From contig MCGO01000112.1 of NCBI GenBank assembly GCA_002104985.1, positions 62,001 through 126,000 of the forward strand: DNA of 64,000 nt. Direction: 5' to 3'. The notes under the pieces are model-generated. The model saw only the letters and a list, made by a program, of their open reading frames with translations. It made no database searches and was not told where the DNA came from. Positions 10,926-21,333 of this stretch are shown here, piece by piece. The translations under genes and the position numbers were made by a program. The DNA is from Rhizoclosmatium globosum. Taxonomy: Eukaryota; Chytridiomycota; Chytridiomycetes; Chytridiales; Chytriomycetaceae. Every line of letters begins with the position of its first letter. Within the stretch, counting starts at the first letter, position 1.

Positions 10926-13900
10926 ATGGGTCGAAACGCGTCTCCAACCACCACGGCGCGCCCAACCTCGAGCGACGGAGCTGAAGCAGCGCGCATCAAA
11001 GCCGCAGATTCGATGAGTAAGCACTGGCGGCGGTGGGGCCCTTACGTAAGCGAGCGGCAGTGGGCGACGGTGCGCGAGGACTACTCGGCGAACGGCGATG
11101 CCTGGCGCTACTTTCCTTTCGACCAATCACATTCGAGGACGTATCGATGGGGCGAAGAGTTGCGTTTCTTTGTTTTGTTTGTTTGTTTGTGTTTAAAGTG
11201 CTCTGACTCGGGTGCGTTAGCGGAATCGCTGGCATCTCCGACAACCATCAGCAACTCTGCTTTGCCCTGGCGCTCTGGAACGGAAAGGATCGCGTCATCA
11301 AGGAGCGGCTGTTTGGCTTGACAGGACACCAGGGAAACCATGGAGAGGATGTCAAGGAGCTCTACTTCTACCTGGACAATACTCCAACGCATTCCTACAT
11401 GAAGTACCTGTACAAGTATCCACAGGCTGAGTTTCCTTACGATAAGTTGGTGGAGGAGAGCGCGAAAAGATCCAGAGAGCAAGGTAATTGCAATTCGTTA
11501 TTTATATGATGCGATCCTAACAGGCTATCGGGAACAGATGAATACGAAATCATGGACACTGGAATCTTTGATGAGGATCGTTACTTTGATGTGTTTGTTG
11601 AATATGCCAAACATGCAACAAATGTTGATGACATTCACATTCAAATCACTGTTCACAACCGTGGTCCGCAAGATGCACCGATCCATATCCTACCACACTT
11701 GTGGTTTCGAAATGTGTGGTCCTGGAAAACCACTGATTTCGGAACTCATTCGTGCGCAGACGACGAAGACGGTGTTTGCGAATATCCTGACCCTCAAAGC
11801 AATCATGCACAAAAGAGTACGAGACCTGATATTCGATTGGCAGAAAAGAGTCGGTCAAGAGCTTCGGCTGTTGAGCCAATCGTCTTGGAGACGTTCCACA
11901 ACAAACTTAAAATGTTTTTGCATTGTGATGCAATTGAAGCTGGATTCGAGAATGATGCTGGTTTTGAGAAGCCAGTTGCGATTTTTACTGAGAATGAGAC
12001 AAACCTCGAGAAGTTGTATGGAGTTCCCAACAAGAGCGTGTACTGCAAAGTGGGATTACTTTTATTGACTCTCACATATGTACTAAGTGGACAATTATAG
12101 GACGGAATCAATGACCGTGTCGTACATAATGACAATGCTGCCGTTTGTCACACGCATGGAACAAAAGCTGCTATTTGGTACAAAGCAACAGTTCCTTCCA
12201 AGTCTTCAATCAAAATCCGTCTCCGAATGACCACCGAAATCGAACTTGAAGGCAATCCATCATTTTTCGGGCCATCCTTTGACGCCTGCTTCAAGGCACG
12301 TAAGGCAGAAGCTGATCAATTCTACAACAACGTGTTTCATCCAGCCATCTGTCCAACTTTACCACAACCAGTCTCTGACGAACTTCGTGCCGTGCAAAGA
12401 CAAGCGTTCGCGGGAATGCTGTGGAGCAAGCAGTTTTATCACTTTGCTGTCAAGGAATGGTTGGAAGGTGATGCCGGTCAGGTGAAACCTCCAGCGGAAA
12501 GAAAAAAGGCGAGAAATCATGATTGGAAACATTTACATGTCGATGACATTTTGTCTATGCCGGACAAATGGGAGTATCCGTTCTTTGCATGTTGGGATAC
12601 TGCGTTTCATGCTGTCACATTTGCACAAAGTACGTGTTTGGATATTGTGTAATTCCGTCCTTTTCTGATGCTTTCATTTTTGATACAGTCGATCCATGGT
12701 TCGCCAAGAAACAACTTACACTCATGACGAGAGAATGGTACCTACACCCAAACGGCCAACTCCCAGCTTACGAATGGAACTTTTCCGACGTCAACCCACC
12801 AGTCCACGCTTGGGCTGCGCTTAAAATCTACAAGACAGAGAAACACAACACTGGAGTGGAGGACCGCCTGTTTCTTGAACGAATTTTTCAGAAACTGTTG
12901 TTGAATTTCACGTGGTGGGTGAATCGAAAGGATGAAGATGGAAACAATATGTTCCAGGGAGGGTTTTTGGGGTTGGATAATATTGCAGTGTTTAATCGCA
13001 GCGAAGGGTTGCCGACTGGTGGAAGATTGAGACAGGCAGATGGAACAGGATGGATGGCGTTCTTTTCGTTGACAATGTGAGTTGAATCTAATGTGTTGGT
13101 AAAGGATTTCTGATTCTTTGAAAGGTTGGAAATTGCATTGGAACTGGCTCCTACAAATCGGTCATACGAAGATATCGCGTCCAAGTTCTTTGAACACTTC
13201 CTTTAGTGAGTTTGAAACTACGCTTAGATGATTGAATAACTTTTATTTGCAGCATTTCGGATGCATTGTCTTGGGAAAATGACGACGGCGTTGATTCTTC
13301 TTTGTGGAATGAGGAAGACGGGTTCTATGTGAGGAAATGATGAAGTGATACTGTTCTTAATCCATCCTTAGTACGATAACCTTGTGTTCCCTGACTCTCG
13401 AACTGTGCCGCTGAAAGTCAGGTCTCTTGTCGGATTAATTCCTTTGTATGCCGTCCTCGTCCTGGAACCGTCTGTAATCAATCAATGTCCTGACTTCAAA
13501 CGGCGTATGACTTGGTTCTTTGAGAACTTTGACTTCACCAAACGAAATGTGGTAAAAATCAACGACCCTAACAAGGGAGAACGCATTCTCTTGGCGTTGG
13601 TTCCAAAGGATCGCCTGGTTAGAATTTTAGGCCATATGCTTGATGAAGAAGAGTTCTTGTCGCCTTATGGAATCAGAAGTTTGTCCAAGTTTCACAAGAA
13701 TCAACCATATGTCTATTACGTGGGAGACCAAGCTCATCGTGTCGATTTCTTGCCCGCTGAGAGTAACTCTGGACTTTTTGGAGGAAATAGTAACTGGAGA
13801 GGCCCCATTTGGTTGTCAACGACATATCTTTTGATTCAGTCGTTGCAAAGATTTCATTACTACTATGGCCCAGAGTTTCTTGTTCCCTGTCCTTCAAACC

Positions 13901-14172
13901 AACCAGATCAGTTACAGACACTTGATTCCATCGCCGATGAAATTATGCGACGCATCATCAGAATGTTTGTGAGATCTGCGGAGGGAAAGAGAGCAGTGAA
14001 TGGCGGTGACTCGAAATTCGACAATGATCCGAATTTCAAGGATCTTGTTCTGTTTTACGAATACTTCAACTGTGAGAATGGGAAGGGGTTGGGTGCTTCG
14101 CATCAGACTGGTTGGACTGGGTTGGTTGCCACCATGATTGAGAAGGCGGGAAAAAGTATGAGTAAGAAATAA
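10926..14172 (+). CDS. GH63-like glucosidase of bacterial type (mannosylglycerate-hydrolase-like family)
   Basis: Eight exons (10926-11158, 11221-11483, 11538-12049, 12101-12629, 12689-13076, 13125-13205, 13253-13328, 13372-14172) give 960 residues. The N-terminal third carries the block [13 protein letters not shown], then G-N-H-G-E-D-V-K-E and P-T-H-S-Y-M-K-x-L-Y-K-Y-P-Q, known from a large bacterial GH63-related family. The C-terminal (alpha/alpha)6-barrel part has ECWDTAFH-like and NWRGPIW motifs that line the GH63 active site. There is no signal peptide, so a cytosolic role in hydrolysing a glucosyl- or mannosyl-compound is likely; the exact substrate is unknown. It is not the ER processing alpha-glucosidase I, which has a signal anchor. 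It lies 97 bp after the M3 peptidase on the same strand. Confidence 0.8.
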
Positions 14173-14371
14173 ACTGGGAGATGTGATTTTTGATCAAATT
14201 TACAAATCTGTGAATGAAGTGATCATGCAAGAGAACAAACACCTTACAAGTGATGTAGTAACATTATCGCACTGTTTCAGCCACATAAATACAGCCGCAC
14301 AAGATGTATATCATCCACTTCCTTAATAGTTAATAAAAATAATAAAACTTTTTTGGTGAAGGCAGCCAGAT

Positions 14372-14443
14372 GGGGTTATAGCTCAGTGGTAGAGCGCCTG
14401 CTTTGCATGCAGGAGGCCCAGGGATCAATCCCCTGTGACTCCA
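14372..14443 (+). tRNA. tRNA-Ala (anticodon TGC)
   Basis: A 72-nt cloverleaf without intron. Acceptor stem GGGGTTA pairs with TGACTCC and includes the G3-T70 wobble that marks alanine tRNAs; discriminator A. The anticodon stem CCTGC/GCAGG holds loop TTTGCAT. The T-loop reads ATCAATC where TTCAATC is normal, so position 54 is A. Confidence 0.93.
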
Positions 14444-14633
14444 GTTTTTCTTCATAGGGACGGAGGGGACTAGAATTCTTTCCTGTTGAAGTTTGGGATT
14501 AAGGTTTTTCCACAACAAACATAACAAGGATCTCATTCACAGGATCCCTTTCGAACTTCTCTTTTCTACTAAATTTCGTACCTTTTGACCCTGTTACCCC
14601 ATCCCCTTCCATCGAACAGCAAGTATATAATCT

Positions 14634-14640
14634 CGACGCT
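14634..14640 (+). promoter_or_regulatory. TATA box of the small secreted protein gene
   Basis: TATATAA 69 bp before the start codon at 14709, followed by a pyrimidine-rich leader. Most genes in this window have no such clear TATA box, so this gene may be inducible. Confidence 0.5.
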
Positions 14641-14708
14641 ATCCTCCAGAGTTTCCTTCCTCTCATTCACTCACAAAGCAAACAAAAGAAGGAGTTTGTT
14701 CTCTCAAG

Positions 14709-15347
14709 ATGAAATTCTCATCTACTCTTCTGTTCGTGACTGCCACCGTGCTTCAAGCCCTTGCTTCCCCTGTGTCAGGTGATGAAAAGCATTACGAGCT
14801 TGAGGATAAGCACGGTTCTTTTGACTCTGTGTACTTTTGACTCTGTGTACTACGCACAAGCTATGACAATGCTTTCCATGAAGTTACGTACTTCAAGGAG
14901 AATGGCAACGGCCACGCCGAAGAACACGAAAACTACCAGACGAACGAATATTACACGAAGGACATGTCCAACCATGAAGACAAGCTTGCAGAAAACTACG
15001 AGGCCGAGGATAATTACGATCACAAGCACTACAAGCGCGATGATGACTCCACGAAATATTCCGAATATGGAGTAGACCAAAAAGAGGAAAAATACAGCGA
15101 CTTCGTAGTCGAGGAATATTATAACGACGGAAGACATGTGTATGACCAGGAGACCAAGTATGCCGAGAAATACAAGTCTTTCGACGACAAGTACTACCGA
15201 CGTGATAGCTATTCTGACCCTGTCAAAGAATCGTATGATACTGACAAGCACAACGAATACAAATACGAAGATAAAGAGGAAGATAAGGACTACACGAAAA
15301 GTGATGAAAAGTACAGCAATGGCAATGAAAAGAAAGCAGATTATTAA
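14709..15347 (+). CDS. Small secreted D/E/K/Y-rich protein with interrupted frame
   Basis: The start at 14709 opens a good signal peptide (MKFSSTLLFVTATVLQALA, cleavage before SP), followed by a highly charged, Tyr- and His-rich low-complexity protein of about 200 residues with no Cys and no known domain. The frame is broken by a perfect 16-bp tandem duplication (14819-14834 and 14835-14850). Removing a 30-bp GT-AG segment (14831-14860) rejoins the two halves as F-D-S-V-Y-D-N-A-F, and composition is the same on both sides. Such a short intron would be unusual; a true frameshift is the alternative. Function unknown; the composition suggests a disordered, possibly cation-binding wall or secreted protein. 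Confidence 0.6.
14819..14850 (+). repeat. 16-bp perfect tandem duplication in the secreted protein gene
   Basis: The unit TTTTGACTCTGTGTAC is present twice, end to end. Sixteen is not a multiple of three, so the second copy shifts the frame and creates a TGA within it. Confidence 0.95.
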
Positions 15348-15991
15348 TTTCGTTGTTTTTATCTTCCGTATTTTGTAGGGAATTCTTTATTTGGGAGGCT
15401 GTCTATTGTCATTTTTTAGTTCATGTGCATGCATGCAACAAACACAACAACCCCAACGTCTAAAACAAAACAATAAGTATATATAACCCCGACTGCATCG
15501 CGCTGTCCTCCCAGGCTTAGTATGGGAGCCACTCGCACTGTATGCTATCAACAGGGTCCTGTGGTATTCATCATTCCCCATTCACAGGTGGGCTTCTCTT
15601 CATATACAGATGGGAAATTCCCGCTTATGAGGGCGTTTTTGTGAAAGTGTGAAAGTGATTTTGGGATTGCTGGTGAGGCAGGAATCGCTGTCAAATCTGA
15701 CAATTCTGGTCAAAAGAATATTCCGAGCACTGGCTCGATTGAAATCGTGTATGCAGGAGTCCTCATACTGCGTCTATACCCTGCAGAGAGCTTTTTAGAG
15801 TAGGTTTGTGTGAATGTACAGTGAATTTTGGAAATTTCTTCTTGTTCAAGTCACATTTTCCCATTGCATTTCACACTAGTCGCAACGATATAATCCATCT
15901 TAATATCTTTTAATACTAAAGTTATGATGCACTTATGTGTCGTGTTGCAGTCTATACGCGGTTAAATTGTATATTGAATAGTACACATAGC
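15348..15991. other. Intergenic region with a second TATA-like block
   Basis: No gene supported. TATATATAA at 15478-15486 sits in a context (AAGTATATA, then CGAC and a TCCTCC stretch) that resembles the promoter of the secreted protein gene upstream. The only plus-strand ORF after it starts at 15521, is about 40 codons long and has no recognisable features. Confidence 0.5.
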
Positions 15992-16063
15992 GGCCTTATG
16001 GTCTAGTAGTATGATTCTCGCTTTGGGTGCGAGAGGTCCGGGGTTCAATTCCCCGTGAGGCCC
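15992..16063 (+). tRNA. tRNA-Pro (anticodon TGG)
   Basis: A 72-nt intronless cloverleaf: acceptor GGCCTTA with TGAGGCC, anticodon loop TTTGGGT between TCTCGC and GCGAGA, and T-loop TTCAATT. Discriminator C, as in eukaryotic tRNA-Pro. Confidence 0.93.
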
Positions 16064-16420
16064 GCTTTTAGCGATAGAAGAGGCAGGGTGTTGTTGGGAG
16101 GTTGAGCAGGTGTGGAGGGGCTGGTTCAGGGACGCAGTTGGATTTTGCAGAACAAGATTTAAAATCACAGCAAGTCCAAGAAGTTCAACTCCTGCATGAA
16201 AGCTTTGGTGTCCAACAGTTCATGGAATCCATTGAGGATCATACATAATATGCCAACGTGGCTACTTGATTTTACCAACTTCTGAGCCTTGATACAATAC
16301 CAGACCAGCTAAAAAACCTGGCGTGCAGCTTTGGCAGAACTTAGTTTGAAGTCGATGGATGATTTACGAATGCAGAGCCAAGACAACTGACGCTGAAACT
16401 AAAACTTGTAGCGCACTGCG
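16064..16420. other. Intergenic region between tRNA-Pro and tRNA-Ser
   Basis: I see no gene, repeat or clear regulatory site in this stretch. Confidence 0.6.
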
Positions 16421-16502
16421 CGACAACGGCAGGACTTGAACCTGCGCACTCAGAGAGTAATAGATTTCTAGTCTATCGCCTTAACCGCTCGGCCACGTTG
16501 TC
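16421..16502 (-). tRNA. tRNA-Ser (anticodon AGA)
   Basis: An 82-nt class II tRNA with a long variable arm and no intron. The acceptor GACAACG pairs with CGTTGTC, the anticodon stem ATAGA/TCTAT holds loop CTAGAAA, and the T-loop is TTCAAGT. Discriminator G, as expected for serine. Confidence 0.92.
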
Positions 16503-17011
16503 TGTGTAACTTAAAAGGCGTTTAAGAAAGAGAGTCTACAAAACGCACTCCAGATACAATGTCTGTGAAAATAATTATAAGTTTATCCAGATTCTGATAT
16601 TCTTACACTGTGCAATTAATGGATTTCTGTATCAAAATCCCTCCATTTCATTGCAACTTTTTCAACTGCTTCTTTGAAAGTTTGGTTGAACCGCTTATAA
16701 TCAAAACGGGTGTTGTAGGTACAGCTGTAACGGGAGAACCTGATTTCATCAATATTCTAATTTCCCGTAGTGCACCCCACGGAGTCATATATTTACCTTC
16801 TATATGCTTTTAAAGGCTTGACGATATAATAACCAACTTCACTAACATGTGGACAAGAAAAAAATATACTATACAGACAGATGTATGAAATATAAATAAG
16901 AACAACTAAATGATTGCATATTCGCCAAATAATCCTGATACACGGCATCCACATTCCATATCTCCCAAATCCTCACATTGGCAACCTCCAACAAACGACT
17001 CCCATTCTATA
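16503..17011. other. AT-rich intergenic region downstream of the calpain gene
   Basis: Holds the 3' side of the calpain gene and a short plus-strand ORF (16610-16813) of 67 residues that lacks any domain or good start context. No other feature seen. Confidence 0.55.
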
Positions 17012-18927
17012 TTACCCATCGCGATGACTTGAAAGAAACAAGTCGAAATGGTTGTCTCGCCCTTGACCGAACGTGCGCAGATCTTGGATGGAAACGATTT
17101 CTGTTGGGTCGTTGTCGGAGAGTGTGAGGAGGAGTAGGTTTAGGTCTGTGTAGTAAAAGTCTTCGGCGGGTTTCCCGCGTTTCGTGCGTTGACAAAGCGA
17201 TATGTAGACGAGAGTTGGGTCTGGAACTGAGAGCTCTATTGTGGACGATGTAGCGATAGATAGGCCGGGTGGAAGAGTACATTCAATGTTGAGGAGTTGA
17301 TGTGTTAGGTGCGTGAAGCAAACATCCACTTGACTGAATCGCGTCAGGAAATCATGGTATGATATCCAAAACACACCGCCGCCTTCGTCTTCCTTTTTAT
17401 CGTGATTGAGTCGTTTTCGGAGGCTTGAAGACCATTCCGCGCTATCGACTCCAAACTTTCCTTTCCATTCTACTTTTCCCCATGGATTTCTTAGCTTAAT
17501 GAGTCGAAGTGTTCCATGATCCGTGACACCGAATTCTTGCGTATCATCCCACTTTCGCTTAACGCCGGCGTCAAAGTAGTCGTGAAGATTCTTGGTTTTT
17601 CCAATCACCAAACCGTCTTCAATCGACTCTTCCACCACTTGCAATAGAGAATACGCGTGTCCACCGACAAGACCGTCTCCAGACTGGGGGCATACAGCAC
17701 CCATCAGGAATCCCTGACTTTGAAACGAAAGCAGGCGAGTCCAAAATAGTTCACTGTCGAATCCAATACCACCAAAGGGAATAGATTCAGTGGGGAATCC
17801 AGTCAGGTCAAATAAAGCTTCTGCAATCTGGCCACCACTGATGGCTTGATACGAGGAGTGTGCCTTCGCATATGCTTTTTCGAGAACAGGAACCCATATA
17901 TTTTTGTTGACTGCTTTCGCAAAGTACAGGTGTGGACCTGGATGTGAAGCGACAGTTGATTTTTTGACTTGTTCAGGTGGCATGAGAGGAAAATAGTTGT
18001 CGACACAGTATTCCTGCCATTTTCCATCAATAAAGAAACGTGCCAGAAAGTATCCGTGTTTGGGACCAGGTTGGGAGGGCAAGACACGGTGAAGGAGTGC
18101 CGGGTTTTCTGCAATGACTGAAAGTGCTGATACGAACCAACAATCACCAACTCGACCTTGGCGAATATGATTCGGTGAGTATTCATCTGAGGGCGATGCG
18201 AGTAGGTTCAGCGATAGTCGTTTCCATTCAATTGACGTGTGTTCCTTTGAATGCCGCAGAGCAAACTGGCCAGTTTCAGGAGCCCACATAAAGAATGAGC
18301 AGCCTTTCGCTTGAGGTGCAGCGCATGCAAAGAACTTTCTTCCGTGGTTCTTGTTTTCCTTGTACACAGTTTTCAGTCTTGCCGCCTTGTTGCATCCGCA
18401 TTTAGGATTCACAGGTGATACAGTTGCAGTTGAAGGAGAGGACTCTGCAGCCCTGAATCCATCCTGGGAGCACGATTAAAGCCGAATACCAAAGAATCAT
18501 CGCTCACAATCGCCGACGCGTCCGCCACAAACTTTTCGTCCGTCCACAGTTCGGTGGCATTAAGAAGCGGCGCGGCAGAGGCTGGTTGGCGCTCTGTGTC
18601 CGGCGCGACGGAGTAGATCCACGTTGTTGTTGTTGTCGCTGACTCAGCCTCTTTTGGAAGACGTAGCGGCAACGACCGGCGACCAAACGAAACCAAAGCG
18701 AAAGAAGAAGACGACGACGAAGGAGGCGGCGAATCGGGCGCTGAAATGAACTCAGAACGCAATTCGGGTGGAAGCGAAGCCCAGACAGTTGCGTCGATTC
18801 CAGGCGGGACTGGGCCATTGTCGACGTTGATTGGCTGGTCTGTTTCTGCGGCGGAAAGCTCGGCCTGGATGTCCGGTGGGAGCGCTGTCCAGACATCTGG
18901 CGCAATCGATGCTGGTCGTCGTATCAT
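17012..18927 (-). CDS. Calpain-type cysteine protease with ubiquitin-binding motifs and a GRF zinc finger
   Basis: Two exons (18927-18508 and 18463-17012) around a 44-bp GTGAGC...CAG intron give 623 residues. The N-terminus has two repeats of the UBM type: P-D-V-W-T-A-L-P-P-D-I-Q-A-E-L and the weaker A-T-V-W-A-S-L-P-P-E-L-R-S-E-F, built round the invariant Leu-Pro. Next is a GRF-type zinc finger (C-G-C-N, then H-G-R-K-F-F-A-C, then C-S-F-F-M-W). The protease core follows with all three catalytic residues: Cys in GRVGDCWFVSAL, His in GGHAYSLL, Asn in LRNPWG. The C-terminal part lacks recognisable calcium-binding EF-hands and may end in a C2-like beta domain. UBMs in REV1 and Pol iota bind ubiquitin and GRF fingers bind nucleic acid, so ubiquitin-directed cleavage near DNA or RNA is a reasonable inference only. 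Confidence 0.8.
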
Positions 18928-18985
18928 TTCTCAAAAATAACCCATATACCTTTATTTATGTTAATCATCACTGAATGGAACTGAA

Positions 18986-20106
18986 TCAAATAAGCCCCTT
19001 GGTGGCAGCATTCTCAGTCCACCAAGTCTTGAAGGGGACGCATTGAATATGGATTCCTGCCTCCTCCTCAATACGCTTATTTGAAAGCTGTGCATTGTAC
19101 GGGCGGCTTGCGGTTGCTTCCTTTGGAGCTTCACGCAATGGCTCCAAGTGAGATGTGTCAACACCTCCCAATACCTCGGCCATAATTAAACACATTTCGT
19201 ATTTGCTGATTCGTTCCTTTGCACAAAAGTGATAAACTCCCTTCACAGTCTTGTCTGTCAAGGATTTGGAAACCAAGGCAGCCAATGCTCGGCCAACATC
19301 GTCAACACTACAATTATGACGGATTCAGCAACTATCAAGCTTATTTCAGATGTTTTAACTCACTTGGTAGGGTAGCGAACTTGGTAATCATCCATTCCAA
19401 CTTTCTTTGATCCATTCTACAGGAAAAAGTAAGGAATTGGACAAGGATACATTAAGACACTAACCAATATAATAGGAACAAGGCAGTTGACTGCACATTC
19501 GTCAAAATATTCCACCTTTCCATAAAGAATTGGAACTCTCAAGATAGTAGCGTCCGCATTCGCTGCAAGACACGCCTTTTCACCTTCCCATTTGGACTGG
19601 CCATAGAATTGAATTGGGTTTGGCGCAGAATCAACCTCGTATGGTGGATTCTTTCCATCAAAGACGTAATCGGTTGAGATGTAACAGAACCACGCTCCAA
19701 TCCGCTTGCACTCCTCAGCGACCCAAGCAGCAGAAGTAACATTGATCAAATGAGCTCCTATATAAGTGAAATCAATTAGATGTGAACATCGACGTGGAAC
19801 TCCCATACCATCCTTATCCTTCTCTGCAACGTCAGGTCTGCGTTCGGCAGCACATTGAATGACAGCAACCGGCTTGTACTCATCGAGAAGAGCCTTGATA
19901 GCTTCACGGTTTGTGATATCCAACTTGACAAGAGGAGCTTGGATACGTGAAAAGGCTGTTCCGATCACTGTTTTACCCACATTCAGTAAATGAATCGTCA
20001 TAGTACAATCTAACATACCATTAAAGTCCTTCTGCATTGCACGAACAACAGCTCTTCCAAGAAGTCCACTTCCTCCAGTCACAATCACAGTCGGCTTCCC
20101 TTCCAT
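18986..20106 (-). CDS. MAT2B: MAT2B-like NAD(P)-binding reductase (RmlD family)
   Basis: Five exons (20106-20019, 19955-19809, 19757-19465, 19416-19364, 19307-18986) give 300 residues. Motifs: GGSGLLGRAV dinucleotide-binding loop, CAAERRPDV, ISTDYVFDGKNPPY with the catalytic Tyr region, and LRVPILYG. The CAAERRPDV and NPPY pattern is that of the regulatory beta subunit of methionine adenosyltransferase rather than bacterial dTDP-4-dehydrorhamnose reductase. In animals it tunes S-adenosylmethionine synthesis by binding the catalytic subunit; in fungi a reductase role is also possible. Start at 20106 was chosen because the leader before it is only Lys-rich and poorly conserved. The stop is 58 bp from the calpain start on the same strand. 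Confidence 0.82.
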
Positions 20107-20201
20107 CTTTTTCTTGATTCTTTTTTCCTTATCACTTTTTGACACTAAATCACCACCAAAAACCCAAATCACACAACTTCCACGCGACCTCTCCTTTAAA
20201 A

Positions 20202-21281
20202 ATGATGTTCAATCCGCAAATAACACCGTTCGCGATCCAAAACTTACACCCAGGACTCAGCCTTCAAACCGATAAACCCAAAAACGAAATCCAAGACTTT
20301 TCACTGTTTCCAATCAAAAAGGAGATTCCCGCGTACCTTTCGAAGCGATTTACGCGAACCAAGAAGGGACCGAAACGCGGAGGGGCGTCGCGAGGGCTTG
20401 CGGCTGAAGCGGGGGATTCTGTGGATGGGAGTAACAATGGGTTGGAAAAGGTGGGGACTCCTACAACGCCTGGAGGAAACAAGAAAATTGGTGGAGGGGG
20501 TATGAACCTTTTGGGAGGTGGAGAGGAAGAGAAGAGTGGAGGGCGAAGAAAGGAAACTAGTGGAGATGGAGAGGAAGCCACACCAGTCGCGATAAATCCA
20601 GACGAGTCTTATAGGTATTTCAGAATCGTAATTATTTTATTACAATTTCTTCTTACGGTGTTGCCTATGTTTATAGTCCCTTCCATCTCGCCGATAAATC
20701 ATCCTTCAACCCTGCACGTCTCAACTCACGGCAATTACGAAATATGGACCGTCTCACGAAAGCAAAATACCAGGCTTACGGTTTGCTTATACTTTGCTGT
20801 ATTATTGAATCACTGAGGTTATTCGACAGACAAACCAACTGCTGAAATCATTCAAAACATTGACGAAAGCTCGGCCCGTGCGAAAATCTGGAATAAACAA
20901 GAACACAAGAAATTAATCGAGCAGTGTGACTTGATTCGCACACTCCTAGCTAGGAAGCGTGGCCTCGTGAGTGAATCTGAGGAGTCGATTGCCTTGAACA
21001 AGGCACAACTGGCGACAGATCGTATGAAGGACAAAATCAAGAACATGACTACTGCGAGAGTAAGTATTTGAAGCATAAATCTCATTTGCATTGACGTATC
21101 TGGAACAAAGGAAAACGAGCTTGCATTCTTGGTGGAAGGGCAGCCAAACGCGATTGATGCGATTCGATTGAAAGAGTATCTGACGATCAAGGCGAATCCG
21201 ATTAAACTGTCGCGAACGTTCACAGATAGAGATCGATTGCGGGTTGAGGAACTGTTGTCAATTCGGAGTCAGGCTTCTTAA
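20202..21281 (+). CDS. Unknown nuclear-type protein with charged helical C-terminus
   Basis: Four exons (20202-20614, 20677-20780, 20830-21059, 21111-21281) give 305 residues, in phase. I do not recognise the family. The N-terminal half is disordered: a basic KRFTRTKKGPKRGG stretch that may be a nuclear localisation signal, then a Gly-rich segment. The C-terminal 165 residues look folded and largely helical, beginning SPFHLADKSSFNPARLNSRQL and ending with a T-D-R-D-R-L-R-V-E-E-L-L helix. The order (basic leader, linker, charged coiled coil) resembles subunits of chromatin or transcription elongation complexes, but that is only an impression. It is divergent from the MAT2B-like gene (95 bp between starts) and convergent with the heptad-repeat gene. 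Confidence 0.75.
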
Positions 21282-21333
21282 ATTAATTGTACAACAGTGT
21301 TTTTTATTTTCCAGAATAATACATAGGCATTTG

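Noticed and set aside
14850..15251. A hydrophobic minus-strand ORF of 133 residues that looks like a membrane protein
   Set aside because: It is the complement of the D/E/K/Y-rich secreted gene; charged codons become hydrophobic ones on the other strand.
16610..16813. 67-residue plus-strand ORF downstream of tRNA-Ser
   Set aside because: No signal, domain or codon bias; AT-rich intergenic sequence.
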